64,000 nt of DNA from assembly GCA_037013685.1 (NCBI GenBank), contig CM072893.1, positions 14,472,736 to 14,536,735 of the forward strand, given 5' to 3'. A model generated the notes under the pieces. That model saw nothing but the letters and a program-made list of their open reading frames with translations. It did no database searches and had not been told where the DNA came from. The position numbers and the translations under genes are program-made. This document shows, in pieces, positions 26,810-39,926 of the stretch (position 1 is its first letter; each line of letters begins with the position of its first letter). Origin of the DNA: Acridotheres tristis. Taxonomy: Eukaryota; Chordata; Aves; Passeriformes; Sturnidae.

Positions 26810-28584
26810 AACTTCATTCATCTAAGATTAAACCATCCTCATTCCCCTGCATGCATTCAAGATCCTAATTTAACTTTTAAAGAAATTCCCATTCAATTGT
26901 GCATATATATTTTGCATTTTTTAAACATTAGCTGACTAAGCTGAATGTCTCTTAGAGCTTCTGTAAGTTGCTTATTTGCTTTCTTACTAAGATGGTTTCA
27001 CAGTCTATCGCAGAGCCATCCAGATGGGAAAGTTGTGCACAGTTTCCAAAACCTCCCGTTCACAAGGCAAGCACAGGCTCTTGGGCACTTTGCCTGCCTC
27101 CCTCTGGGACATCTACACGTTGGTACTCAGCTTCGTCTTGTGCTACCCACGTTCTAGCTATAGCACAAAATAAATCTGCAGGTTATCAATAAAGGATTTT
27201 TAATTGGCAAGGCTGTTTTATTTATTCATGAGAAGATAAGAGAGTCTTAGAATACCATCTTTCCCAGAAGGTTAGAGGGTTGCACACAACTTGCAAATCT
27301 TTCTTGATAATCCTTTAGTTGAACCAGAAATTATATTATGCTTTTGTTCTTTCATGTCTAAAACTGACCAAGCAGGCAATGATTTATTAAGCTAGAGTCT
27401 TGAGTCTCCTGCCACACAACCCACTTAGTCACAGTAATGGCTATGAAACAGATCATGCATTCTAAGATAGGCTATAATTTGTGTTAAAGAAACTTGTCTA
27501 TTTTAATCACCAAATTTAATTTGCAAAGCCCTATAAAAGGTTATGAAGTAAAAAGGAACAAAGCAGCTAAACTTTAGGTTGTAATGTTATGTGTTACATA
27601 CACAAAGTAAAAGAAAAAATGAATTTGGCATGGACCCAAAGGATAAAGATCAAATGGTTTCATATAATTAACTGTAGGATTCTTCCAATCTGCAGCTTTG
27701 CATCCCAAGTCTTTGTTTACAAATAATCGGAGGTAAAGCAATCACATCTATTTCACTTCCTCAGTGAAAGACTGAAATTGGAGTCCACTTACAAAAGAGG
27801 TGGAGAGGCTTGTCTTCAGGGAGTGTTGGGGTTTCACACAAAGTACCATGCATTTTTAGATGCTGATTAGGCACATCTTACATTTGAATTTTACTATCAT
27901 TGATTTCAACTTATATTCAAGGCTAGATGCATTACAATATAGTTGAAGTTGGTGTTTAAAAACTGGAGCTTTCAGGGAATGCACAAGAAAATAAATAAGA
28001 ACCTTCACCATTTTCAAATAAATGTAGTTTTTCCAGCTACTCGAAATTATTTGAAATACATCAGTTCATTAGAACTCACTTCAGTGATACAACTAGAAAA
28101 GATTGAGGCAACTGAAATGTTACTTTTCATAGGTTAACAACCCAATTTTTTGCTTTGAAACAATGGATAATAGAAGATATTATCTATTATAACAATTGCA
28201 GCAGATTCTACCAGCTACTTATTATAGAGATGAAAAAGGAGACAGGAAGAGGCACTTTTGGAAGTTTCTCCAACATAAAGTATACATTGACCTCAAATAT
28301 CACAATAGATTTATGGTTTTCTTTTCCTGTGTGAACGTGCAGTTAGGAGGAGGGAATGTTCATCGGGAGGAAACAAATGGAAAGGCAGAAAGAGAGTGAA
28401 AGAACCAACTGGATCGAAGTGGAAGATGCAAAGGACAGGCACAGCTGAGATGCAGATGGGGAGAAGAAAGCGCAATGAGTTCATAGTTAGCAAAGGTTGG
28501 CACCTGCCAGAAGCAGGCTCAGAGGCACAGCCCCAGGCAGAAGGTAACATCCTTGTGACAAGGAGATGCTTTCCAGGCTCACTC

Positions 28585-28609
28585 GGGTCCTTTTGAGTGT
28601 GAAGGACCC
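28585..28609. repeat. short hairpin, 8-bp arms
   Basis: GGGTCCTT (28585-28592) pairs perfectly with AAGGACCC (28602-28609) around a 9-base loop. A further T-G pair is possible inside the loop. There is no T-run directly after it and no recognised transcript, so it is only a structural note. Confidence 0.75.
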
Positions 28610-31278
28610 ACTTACATCCTACCACTGAAATAGATTAAGTTTCATCAAATAATTTCAATAGCCAGCATCAAGACTTTCCATCTATGTTTAAGTTTATATA
28701 ACATCTGCTGATTCAAGAGAATGAGAGAATTAGGTTTAAGTCTCAGTCCACATGTATCAGGCCAGGTGGGAATTTCCTTCATTTGCAACTTTGCAGTCAA
28801 AATACGTGCCCAAGAAAAGGGAGATATAGTAAATTGCTGCCCATGCACGCAAACTCCTTTCATGATAACCCCAAGCAAACAGCTTCAATTACCTCTATTT
28901 GAGCTTATTCTGTAAAGCGATTACAGCAATATTTGCTCAGTCTGAAGGCATTCGGAAATTATGCTGGAGTTCACAACACAAATTTTGATCCCTGGTCTGC
29001 AGCTGTTATTGGTTAAAATTATTATTATGCAGCAATTTATTCAGATATAGGAAGTTTCTGTAAGAAAACAGAGACTAGGGAACCATTTTAGTCGCTTTTG
29101 AAATATTTGTGAGGAATAGATGCAGATCTATTCTAGCATGTCCTCTAGATGCAGATAGGTCTGGAGAGAGATGAAGGAAAGGAGTTAGGAGATGAGGCAG
29201 CTATGACCACAGCACTGCACCCATTGCTGACATGATTCATGGGTGACAAAGCCCTACAGGACAATACACACAAACACAGCTTGAACACAGGCACATACAC
29301 CTGCACCTTCTTAACAGCCACACGCTTCAAATACTGACATTCTTTTCCTATTTCACCTCCACTACTCATTCAGCACACTGAACCAATATACCATTCCAAT
29401 ATATTTTATAGTAGCTACTTTTCAGAAATTGCCCTGCATTCTTCCCAACACATTGTTTCAAAGCAGCACTCTAAAATGCAGAGATTGCCAGATAAGATTA
29501 AATGTTTTTGACAAGATTTACTCTGAATTTTAGACCCAGTAATCTTGTTTCTTTTAGTGATTGATGAGAGATCACTATTGAAACCTTCAAATGGGTCAGC
29601 AGTGCATGCAGCACAGATGAAGTGTACAGAAAAAACAAAGACCAGAAAAATTATCTTGAGACTTCCTATTAAAATATACAGCCTTGCACCTGGAGTGAAA
29701 AAGCGCAAAGCAATGAGCTACGACTTTTCATAAAGTATTTCTATCACAAAAACTACAACAGCGAGATGTTGTTATTAAGATATATAAACAAAGAAGTAAA
29801 TTATCATGTTTGATGAAATTAATGCATTAAATCCCTAGGGTGTCTGCTACCTGAAGAAATCTGCATTGGAATAGAATAGCATAGATATTACTAACCATCT
29901 TCAGCTAGCCAAGCTGTGAGAGAAATTCCTATAATAAAATAGCAGCAGTGTGGAAAAGTCTCAGATAATGATAATGTTGTATTATCCTAGGGCTTGATGT
30001 TGACTGAAGTCTGACCCACATATGCAATTTGCAGGGCTTTTCAGTGGGTGTTTTTGTCAGGAACTGCAAGAGAGGGTGCTGTATTTGTACAGATGAGGTT
30101 TTTTCCAGCACCCACTGGCTTGCAAATATGATGTTCAACTAGACTGTGTAAAAATGAGTGCTCTTCACACAAACAGTGAAGCCTATAGGCAAAAAAGTAT
30201 CTTTACTAGCCATTAGTTTTTACTTTTTACTTAGTTTCCATTTATTTTTCTTACAGAAACCTTACCAAATATAGGTGGGAAATGCCCATGAACAGACAAC
30301 ATGGCTGTCAGTGAATAAACAGCTCTTCAAAATATTTAGACAATATTTTAAAATAATAAAACACTGCAGAAACTATAATCTATTTTGAATTAAACTTCTA
30401 GGCTAGTTTTTGTACAGGGAATTATTCTGCAATTTTAATGGTCTCTTTCAGTTGATCAGAATAATTTTTGATGCTGAAAAGGGCATAATTTGTGCTATAA
30501 AGTTTTTCTCCCTGACAACCTCTTGCACAGTAGGTCAAGCAAAAATAAATTGTTCCTTTCAAGCTCTACCCATACTTGACTGATGAATGCTGGCTTCATA
30601 GGATTCTGTGGAGGGAAAACACTCATTTCCCTGAACAGATAAGGCACCCACACAAGTTAGTGTGGGGCCAGCTTATCACTGAAATTGTTCCATGGAAGTT
30701 GATCCTACTCAAAGTGACTATTGAAGTGAGAAAATGGACATGATTTTTAACAGGGTTTTAGGAGCCACTCCAGAGATTTTACAGAAGTGCAGTTGCAAAT
30801 CGTGTTACCCTTAAAATCTCTTCATTGTTGTGTTGAGCCAGTACCAGAAAGATGAAAGATGCAAGTCTTGACAGACTGGTTATAGAAGCCCAAGAGAACA
30901 CATGGCAGGACGTGACATATGAATATTGACTGGGACGAACAGGTATGAACAAGTAGGGACAGCAAATTCAAAGGTGCTCGAGCAGCAGCAAACACTGGAG
31001 CCCAGAGTCTCCATCTATTGTTTGCTAAGTGTCTGCCAAAGCTGGGAAGACTAAATTCATTTACATCCTTGCTTCTGTTTTGGTAACACAGGTTTAGAAA
31101 GGGACAGAATGCATAAGAAAAGAGAGCCATACAAACATAACCTGTTAGATATTGTGACTGAGGTGGGCTTTCTAGTTCTGCCTTGGCAAAAATGACATTC
31201 TGCCCTTGTATAATGCTCCCAGACTGCAAAGGCAAAATGAAATTTTCAGCCACTTAGAATTTGTGCTTTGAATGATCA

Positions 31279-31332
31279 AAACTCCCCCAAAACCAAAGAC
31301 AAAACAAAAAACAAACAAAACCAACAAACCAA
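31279..31332 (+). repeat. A/C-rich low-complexity tract
   Basis: The tract is mostly CAAA/AACAAAA units with a CCCCC run at its start. It resembles the tracts at 11.6, 21.0 and 31.6 kb. A retrocopy tail is possible in principle, but no body or target duplication was seen. Confidence 0.75.
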
Positions 31333-31636
31333 CTGCTCTCAGATGCTTTCAGAAGAAGCAACTAAGAGTGCACATGGAAGACTTTATTCTGGGACACTTG
31401 ACTAATTGTCCAAGACAGGACACACCCTCTGGAAAGTCCTTTGTTCTCTAGCACCCAGCATAAATGAGCAGCAGAAATAACCTGAATGGTGCTGACCAAT
31501 TCTGATGCATGAAGAGCATAAAGTGAAAGGTAGTTCTTTTCCCCTAGTCATCAGCTGTTTAGACAATGCTAGTTTTTCCAAAGGAATAGGAGGAGTAGGG
31601 AAAGCCAGACTACAAGAGATGAGGAAAACTGAATTG
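31333..31636. other. unique spacer, nothing recognised
   Basis: About 300 bases of unique sequence between two A/C-rich tracts. No gene or repeat signature was seen. Confidence 0.6.
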
Positions 31637-31709
31637 TAAAAAAAAACAAACAACCCCAATTCCCACCCCTCAAAAAACTCCAAAAACAAACAAAAAACCT
31701 CAACAAACC
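31637..31709 (+). repeat. A/C-rich low-complexity tract
   Basis: The tract contains an A8-9 run, CAAACAACCCC, CCCACCCCTC and CAAAAACAAACAAAAAACC segments. The 135-codon minus-strand frame that crosses it (31402-31809) is Phe/Leu-rich only because of this composition. Confidence 0.75.
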
Positions 31710-33075
31710 GTCTAAACCAAATCTGAAAACATCTGATGATATTACAGGGAATCCAAACCCACTGCCACTGCTGATTATGAGCCGTAGAGCTGGATTGCCT
31801 CTGGAACAAATGCAGTACAGCTCTCCCCAGCTAGCAATGGTTCAAAGCATCATCTCTGCACTCAACTGTTCACCTCTGGCCTAGGGAGTTGGGATATGCC
31901 TTAGAGTTATTTGCATGTATAAATTACCCAAAAAATATTTATGGCAGGAAAGCTTATAGCAAAGCTTGGACAAGGCCACACACACTATCGGCTATTGGTG
32001 GACCCTAGGGCACTTTTTTAGCAACCAACACACAAGTTGTCCTTTTAATCCCTGCAGTGGCCAGGAAGATTTTCACATACCTGCCTTCCTGCTCTGCTGT
32101 GCATAATGGCAAAGGTTCTCTGCCTTGTTAACCTCCTTCAATTTATGTTGGCAGAGGTTAAATATCTGGGAAACCAAAAATGTTCCACCAAAGGGCTTAA
32201 AAGCCATATAGCTACAAGTTTACTTATGGCTTTTCATGGTGTGCAGCCTAAGCATGCAGGTTTTTGCCTTCCTTTATCTATACTAAACCCTGGCCAGACC
32301 CTGCCTCAGGCTTCTATGCCACAAGAACTGCAGAACTATAATATAAGTAGGTCTTCTTAGCTGCTGTACACGTGGTGCACTTGGGCACACTTCAGAGACA
32401 GTTTGAGTAGCACATTTTCCCCTCAAGTTCACCTATCCAAGCGCTCAAAGCATATGATAAACCTAGTTACAATTATCCTTGGATGACCTCTGCTATCTTC
32501 TTCTCTCAAGACAGATGTCAGAATTAATTCTGAAACTTTTCAAATTCAAAGTTCTTTGATATTAGCTACCTTCAAAAGGTCTCAACAATAACTCTTACTC
32601 TAAATCAAGATATGATGTGCTATGGATTGCTACATTTGAATTAAACAGTCCCCAGTAATAATATGCTTTTGTTTAGGTGAATCATTATGTGCAGATTCAT
32701 CCCTGCTTCAGTGCAGACTCAGTCATGTACAGACAGCTAACCCTGAATAGGTCTCTGCAAGCATAATTATCTAGTCTGATTAGGATATAGATTTTATACT
32801 GCCACTTCTGAAGCTCTGTAAAAGCAAACTGAATATTTAGAAGATAAAGGTAATTGAGTAAGAGAAGAATAATCACCATACCTTTCAACGCACTCTATAT
32901 AAAAGAGACATCATCCTAATATACAAAAGGAGTTTAATTGTATGGTTATTAGACATCACTATATTTTCAGCCAAATGCTTTTAAGTTAAGTGGGACAATG
33001 CAGGAAACTTTTATTGTAAAGGAAATACTCTACAAAAACGTGTGAAAACATCTGGAGGTTCCAGAACATGCCTAG
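31710..33075. other. gene-free unique sequence
   Basis: No recognised feature. A TATATAAAAG string near 32896 resembles a TATA box, but nothing downstream supports a promoter. Confidence 0.6.
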
Positions 33076-33121
33076 AAATAAAAAAAAAATAAAGAAACAA
33101 AAATAAAGAAATAAATAAAAA
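33076..33121 (+). repeat. A-rich simple repeat (AAATAAAG-like)
   Basis: About 46 bases with A-runs broken by single T, G or C (AAATAAAGAAA). Microsatellite-type low complexity. Confidence 0.8.
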
Positions 33122-33657
33122 TATCTATAATGCTACTGCACTGTTTACCATTTCCAGTGCTATTTGGTACCCTTCTACCAGCTGGTTGTCCTTCAGGCCT
33201 CTCATCCTAATAACAAAATGTGATTCCTCAAATTTACCCAGTGATGTAAGTGATGCTAAGGGATCTGACTAAACCTTACAAGACTGAAGTATAATTTGGA
33301 GTGAGATGAAGTGGCATTGGAGAGGACTCCACTGCAAAGACCATGGTGGGATTTCTATGGGATAAAACACATCAAGAACATGAGAGGGACAGTTCTGCAG
33401 AATGACTTTATAATACTCAATTTATATCACATGCCATGAGGCTTATGTTTATTAGTGAGTGTAAAGACAGGGGCAAATGGAACACAGCTAGCATGTCTCT
33501 GGCATGAATTCCTAAAGATGTTCAAGATGAGCCACTTTGCAAAAGGCAGACTTCCCAACGGGTATAAATGAAGCCTGGGTTGCTGGGGGTAGCTAACTCC
33601 AGGAAATACAAATCAGCAACATAAGGAAAAATACCAATCAATGATATTTTTAAGTGC
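33122..33657. other. gene-free unique sequence
   Basis: No gene, repeat or structured element was recognised in this spacer between the A-rich repeat and the A/T-rich direct repeats. Confidence 0.6.
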
Positions 33658-33781
33658 AACAATAATAGAATATACACAAGTATGCTAACAGAAAATATAG
33701 AAGTATAAAAGTGTAAACATATATAATAACAAAAATAGCATAGCGCCAATATAAAAAATATAACAATAATAGAACATACAC
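33658..33781 (+). repeat. AT-rich block bounded by 20-bp direct repeats
   Basis: AACAATAATAGAATATACAC at 33658-33677 recurs with one mismatch (AACAATAATAGAACATACAC) at 33762-33781, a start-to-start spacing of 104. The sequence between is strongly A/T-rich with ATATA and AATA units. The simplest reading is an old local duplication within AT-rich DNA. Confidence 0.6.
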
Positions 33782-35299
33782 TCATCAGTTTCTTCTAGTA
33801 TTTTTACTGCAGAAGTTATATCCAAGCTGAACAAAAAAGATAAATAAACTGAAAAATACTATCTGATCATAGTAAAGTCAATGTCAGATTTCTGTTGCCG
33901 AGTACAAATATTTCAATGTTAACTATTTTAAAATTTTATTTGGGCCCAATACGGTCTAATGGTTGGGTGTGTGGGTTGCAATCCCAAAGAAAAAACCGTA
34001 TAAAACTCAATCCAAAACAGTCATATTCAGAAAAAGCAGGTACCAAAATCCTCCCAATTCTACTTCAGCCTGAAAGATATTTAATTTTACAATATTTCTA
34101 AGTGCAGTTCTACTGTTCAAACTCTGTGCTGGGAATAGAGCAACATGTAGCAAAAAGCGGCTTCTTCAATTTTTGTCTTTTTAATGCAGAATCAATGTAA
34201 AATGAAATAAGACTGGGATATAAAAGGGGAGCTTGTAAATGAGACATTTACTACCTGAAATCTCCATCCCTCTCATATTTTCCAACACCAGAGCAGAATG
34301 GAAGGCCTGAAGCAGTGAGATGCTGAGTGAGTTTAGTTTCTGCAAATACTACAAGGAGTGAAAGACACTCTTCAGTAGGAGGAGTTTAAAACCCAATGTG
34401 ATCTAACCCCCACCATGCATGTGGTATTCCTGAGCTGTGGCTGCACATATGTCCTGAACAGAGTGTTCTCGTCCCAGCAGTAACAATTGTCAGATGTGAG
34501 GCTGGATTTCACAGCTTCAAAATAAAGCATGCTATGTTGCCCTCCAGAATATTAGCCACATCTTTGGTTTTTATTTATATGACTCCACAAGCCACAGTCA
34601 AATTTAGCTTCTACTTGTATGAGTCTAGTAGAAGTTTTTGTTAGAGAGCTTGTACACATGCTGGATCTCTACATAAAGTCCATACTAACAGTTTCTGACA
34701 TGGAGTCACTGCAAGTTATAGAAAGTCAAGGAGCTGATTCTGTTTCCAATTATGAACATTCAAACCCCATTGTCTCCAGAGCATCACTTCACCCTAAGGT
34801 TTATTTATGAGAACACGTGTTGATTGTGTAAGATCTTTAATATTGTATGGTAAGCTGAGCAGATGACAAAAATACAAAGCACAACAAACTCGCCAAGTGT
34901 ATGCCTTCACACTCCAGCAAAACAAAGACCAACTGTATTGAACAGGGAGGGGTAGGGGAGAAATTTTCCTAGCTGAAGGAGGTATGCCACCTCAAGTAGA
35001 ACAAGTGCAATAACCAGCTGAAGTGATTTTGGAATCCAGTGACTCATAGAGAGCCTTTTCAGATGCTGACACTATATTTCCAAAATGCAGAAGAAGAATC
35101 TTTGCAAGCGTATTTAGGAAGAATGTTCAAACTGTGCATGCTTGGAGTTTGTATCCACAGAACTAATTTATTATAGAATTATAGTAATCTAGCATAAAAT
35201 AACACAGAATACTATAATTTTTTTACTGTTTACCTTTCCAGAAGTACTGGAGGAATGAAATTAAAAGGTTCCAGTTTTCTGATGTTTACAATACACTCG

Positions 35300-35317
35300 A
35301 AAGCACTGAAGTGCTTT
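35300..35317. repeat. short hairpin AAAGCACT/AGTGCTTT
   Basis: Perfect 8-bp arms surround a GA dinucleotide. It is too short for a miRNA precursor and is recorded only as local structure. Confidence 0.75.
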
Positions 35318-36044
35318 TCCCTTTCAAAACGAGTGATGCACACCATTCCTGAGGAATGCAAGTATGCTGTCACATGGCTGTGCTAGCATACTGATACATC
35401 TGAAATGAAAATTAGAGTCCAGAATAACCAGAGGCAGAATATCACTGGGGGGAATTCTTTCATCCACTACAGTTCTGGCACTTAAAAGAAATTATTTTGA
35501 TACCAATGGCTTTGGCAATGCCATCTCAATGACAAAAGTCAAATTATCTTATTTAATATTTGACTGAGTAATCAATAATCCTAGCCAGAAAAGGTCTGGA
35601 TTACTACCCCCACTTTGTTTTTGCTTTTATCTTTTCTTCTAAAATTGAAATACAAGAGCTCTTCAGAGAAGAGGATTTCATTCTGACAGATAAAAGGAAC
35701 ATGATGTTTCCCCATCAGGGTTGGCGGATTAAAGACAGGATAACATTAGGAGGCAACTCTGCACATAGAGCAATCCACCAAGACAGAAATCTGCATCCTT
35801 ACGTTGTTGTTAAGGAAAATTGTAGTGGCACATCACTGTGAAAAAATCAAACATTGATGCAAAGTGCATTTCTTTTCTTCAAAATAAAAGTCATGTAAAA
35901 ACAGAGAAAGGAGATGCTTTATTCTGATATCTCAAGGCCCATGTACCACACTCACATACCAGTACACTTAAGACATAGCTCAAGTGCATTTAACCCAGAT
36001 CTGTTGTGTATCAAATTTCACCATACAAATACATATATGCTGGG

Positions 36045-36063
36045 GAAAAAGAAAAAAAAAAAA
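36045..36063 (+). repeat. A-rich run
   Basis: AAAAAG followed by about 12 A. No flanking duplication was recognised. Confidence 0.75.
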
Positions 36064-37212
36064 GAGCTGGTTATAGCATACCTAACAGGTGAAGCAGTCC
36101 CTTGCAAGTCAGCATGAGGCAAGATACACCATCTTCCATCACAAGAAGGTTGCATTTTCATGTAATGACTTACAAGGCATTTCAAAGATTGACATATTTT
36201 ATAGTCCAGATTAAGAATAAAACTTGCTATGGAAAATGAGGCCCTGATCTCAGGATTACTGATGTGTTTATTAATACACAGTTGCACAGACTTCACTGAC
36301 ATAGCAGGCAGCCAGAAAGCAAGGACAAATGTGGGCTTATATTTGTGATCTTACTTGGTTCTTTTACTGGGGGGCACTTAATCATGGAGAGAAGAAAATA
36401 CTGTAATTATTGATGAGTGAAGGGGTAGGGTAGCAACTGTGCTTTCTGAAAACCCTAGATTCTTTTAATATACTACACTTGGGGCTTCTTCCCTCTTCTT
36501 TTTCCTGCAGTACTTTCTGAACAATCACTTCAAAGGCTGTTGTTTAGTTTATATCATAAACATCATTTTCTCCTGCCCTCAGGACGCCATCAATCCAAGG
36601 AAAGATACACCAGTGTGCTGTTGTCAGGGACGCAGATGTTTGGAATCTGCACATTGATGCCACTGAATAGTTTTAATGTGAGATAAACTAACCTACCCCA
36701 GAATGAACTATATGTAAATGAGAAAACAAAGAGCAATCCTTTCTGTTCAGGTACAAGTAGCACCTGATATTCAAGAGTAATAATCTTAAATCTCAAGAAG
36801 CATTTTCTTTCAGTGGATCCATCTGGAATGGGAGCACTCATAAAAAGTATTGATTCAATGCCAGAACTGCAGAAATCGTATGGAGATGCTGTCTATGAAA
36901 AGCTAAGCAGGGGTTTAGGAGGATTGCAGAGCTGGTAACTGCTGTTTGGTCTAAGAAATTTGTTCTGGCAGTGACAATAAGACCCTTGAAAGAAGAGGAG
37001 CAGAGTTGGGCTTAAGTACAAGCTAAAGTCTACAGCATCACACAGGACTGAACTGACATACAACATGCATTTCCTTATACGAGCTGCCTTTCCTATAGGA
37101 GGGCAGCTTTAAACCCCTGCCTCCTACATACCAGGATATTTGTCCTTTTTATGGCATTATTAACCTCACTAAGCAGTTATTTCTCCTGTCTTTGGTAACC
37201 CTGGAATACAAA

Positions 37213-37330
37213 TGAAATCCAGGAGAAGAGACAAAGAAGTATGACCTAGGAGAGAGGTGGAAGTAAGAGCCAGGAGGGAGCTGTAGAATGAAACCAAGAA
37301 GCAGCAAAGAAGAGAGCAGGAGAAGCCAAA
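37213..37330 (+). repeat. degenerate 24-bp purine-rich minisatellite
   Basis: At least four consecutive 24-base units can be laid out (starts 37213, 37237, 37261, 37285), with a fifth weaker one to 37330. The clearest pair is AAGTATGACCTAGGAGAGAG and AAGTAAGAGCCAGGAGGGAG. The plus strand is strongly purine-biased. Because 24 is a multiple of 3, the minus-strand translation shows an 8-residue periodicity (PPGSYFHL, SPRSYFFV and similar), which is a by-product and not evidence of a protein. Unit identity is modest, so the array is old. Confidence 0.6.
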
Positions 37331-39926
37331 CTATATGCATGCTGTACCCACCTACAGCAATTGCATGTGAGCACAGTTAAACTTTAAAAAAGGAATTCTT
37401 GAGAGACACACTGGTAGGAGAGCTAAATGCTGCCAATATAAAAAGTACCTTCAGAGCCTGGAAGAATTTAGTAGAAAGGTGAAGTGAATGTTATAAGGAC
37501 ACACAGGCATGACCAGTATCCCTTTTCCTCTGAGGGTACAAGTGAGCATGGAAGATGGATTTCCCTGGTAAAGCAAATGCTGTAGATGCATTAAGTATAG
37601 AAAGGATAAAAAGACAAGCTGCAGAGGGAGAGAGGGCATGGAAGTACACACCAAGAAGCAACATCAGATTACATTTGTAGAGCATGGGAGATGCTAATAG
37701 AAGGGACGCTGGAAGGGAAACACAAATGACTGATAGCTAATCCTTGATTTAACTCAGTGACTAAATGAGAGGAAGAGAAACGACAGAGAAGGGAAAAACA
37801 ATAGGACAAAAAGGAATGGCTCAAGTCACTTACACAGACAGACTATTAACTTAGCAGGAAGCTAAATACCATCCGTGCTGGAGACATGGCCTCACGTCTG
37901 TTACTCCTACTTCCAATTATTGTATAAAGCGTCTCTTTACATGAGCGCTCCCACAAAAACTGACTTGTCATAGATGTGGTCCATTCATCTGTTCCACATA
38001 AAGTTATATAGTGAACAAAACATCTTTGGCCAAGTGGCATCACAAAGAACAGTAGACCACAAACAACTGTGGAGCTGAATAGGAAACAGAAATATTTATA
38101 TTGAAAACACAATCTGTGAATAAATAATTCACTCCATAAAACATACAATTGTTGTGACTAGACACGGGCACAGATGTGCAACACACACTAAGAAGGGCTA
38201 GATTTTGTACTGTGAAAGTAATATATTTTATACTCTGAGGATATTACTTTAGTATTTTTACTTTCATATTTAGGAAACTTATATCACAGCCAGCTAGAGG
38301 GACTGCAGCACCCCAGCAGGACATGGTTGGCCAGCTGTGGTCAGTGAACAAATGCACAGTGCCACAGCCACACCAACAGAGCCATGGGCTGAATTGTACA
38401 TTTACCTCTAGTCATGGGTGGTTTAAGTGCAAATTTCCTTGGCAGGAAAGACTAAAAGATTGATGGATGGCAGAGCGACACAGCCCTATAGTCCCAGAAC
38501 CAGGATAGAAACTTTGATACTTTACAAAATTTTAGACTGTGTACACTTTCCAAATAGCACTACATTTGGCTTAATCCCATTCTTGCATTCTGAGTGTTCA
38601 TTACCGTCATTCTCTGTGTTAAATAATCCTGACAGATTTCCAGCCCCTTGCAGGCATTTTTTGTATGGATAAGCTGCAAACGTGGGAGCCAGGCTCATCT
38701 GGCCACACAAACCCACACCTCACACCAAGCCTGCATCCTGTCTCCCTGCTTATCTACAAAGGCACCCCAAAAATAGTTCTTGAAACTCTCCACTTGAGCA
38801 AAGTCATAAGCCAGGCAGATCTTCAGAAAGAGTAATAGCAAAAGACACAAACTCATTTAAATTTCTTCTTAAGAAAGGTGTGACACAGCAGGAATGGTCT
38901 GAAACCGTATTCAGCTAGACACACAACAACAACAGGCTTGTCTGGAATATCCATCACTAATCACAGCCCACCATACTTTCCTGATGCCTTATGCTCCAAG
39001 TCACCAATTTAGAGTCATATCCGTTGATATGTTGGTGTGCCTTAATTATCAGTTTGAGTCTGATACAATTACACTCCACCATCGCTACAAATAATCTTTC
39101 CTAGTTTGCATAGTATCTTTGTAGTAAACACTTTCTAGAGCAGAGAAATATTGGGATGGAATGAGAACTGGCATGCTATCTGTTACTTATAATGAGTAAA
39201 AGCTAATACAAAGTAACAAACAAAAACAAAGTCAGCTGAAACTACAAAATAAGACAAAATCAAAACCAAGTATATATACTGACTTAAGAGAGAACAAATT
39301 CAGAAGGAGGTTACAGCAAATAAATGTGTAAATGTATAAAAAACTAGTATGCACATAAGGCTACTTCAGCTTTGTCACATTTTCTGTCAGAGCCATTGGA
39401 CACCTATGGACAATGTTCTATGTCACATTTTACAATACTTGCGTGCAGAAAAGTTAAAAGTCAAACATCAAATGCATGGCTGGGTTGCTTCTCCATCACT
39501 CATTTTACCCTCAAATCTTTTAAACCAAACTCTGAAATCTTAATATAGCACATTCAAAATTTAGATTAAGTTCAACAGAATTTCAGAAAGATTTAAATCA
39601 CAAATCAATGAAAAGTTTACTTTTGTTTTAACAAAGAGAGAACAGTTAGAAAGCTTTCAGAATGTTTGCAACCTCACCCCGAAATACAATCAATTCCTGT
39701 ATGAACTGTATGTCAATATAGATACTCAACTATTAAGTATATTATTTTATAGTGACATAAATAATTTTTCCCATGTATATATTGATTTTGGTACACAAAC
39801 TTTATATTAGTCGCATATGTGTATATACTAATTGTATACAAGAAAAGCAGTTTTGGTAGTAGAGTTAGTAACAGAGTTGCAGCATGTGGAAACTGCTTTG
39901 ACAAGTTGCACAGGGTGTCAAAATTT
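37331..39926. other. gene-free unique sequence
   Basis: No recognised gene or interspersed repeat. Frames are up to about 100 codons without motif. The segment near 38.2 kb is AT-rich. Confidence 0.6.

Larger units (their letters stand above)
21048..31278. other. gene-free AT-rich unique sequence
   Basis: No interspersed repeat or exon was recognised. Two AT-rich subregions, 25.44-25.76 kb and 26.64-26.94 kb, have few simple repeats and several TAAT/ATTA cores. They could be conserved noncoding DNA, but that cannot be tested from one sequence. A 143-codon minus-strand frame at 30822-31253 has no recognisable domain and lies in non-coding-like composition. Confidence 0.55.
33782..37212. other. 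gene-free unique sequence
   Basis: No recognised gene. It includes a GATATAAAAGGGGAG string near 34218-34232 (TATA-like, unsupported), a small hairpin at 35300-35317 and an A-rich run at 36045-36063. Short frames show no motif. Confidence 0.6.

Noticed and set aside
30822..31253. 143-codon minus-strand open frame, the longest in the window
   Set aside because: No recognisable domain, no splice or promoter context, and composition like the surrounding noncoding DNA. One frame of this length is unremarkable among six frames of 64 kb.
18151..34232. TATA-box-like strings (18151, 20491, 27531, 32896, 34218)
   Set aside because: Such strings are expected by chance in AT-rich DNA and none is followed by a recognisable gene.
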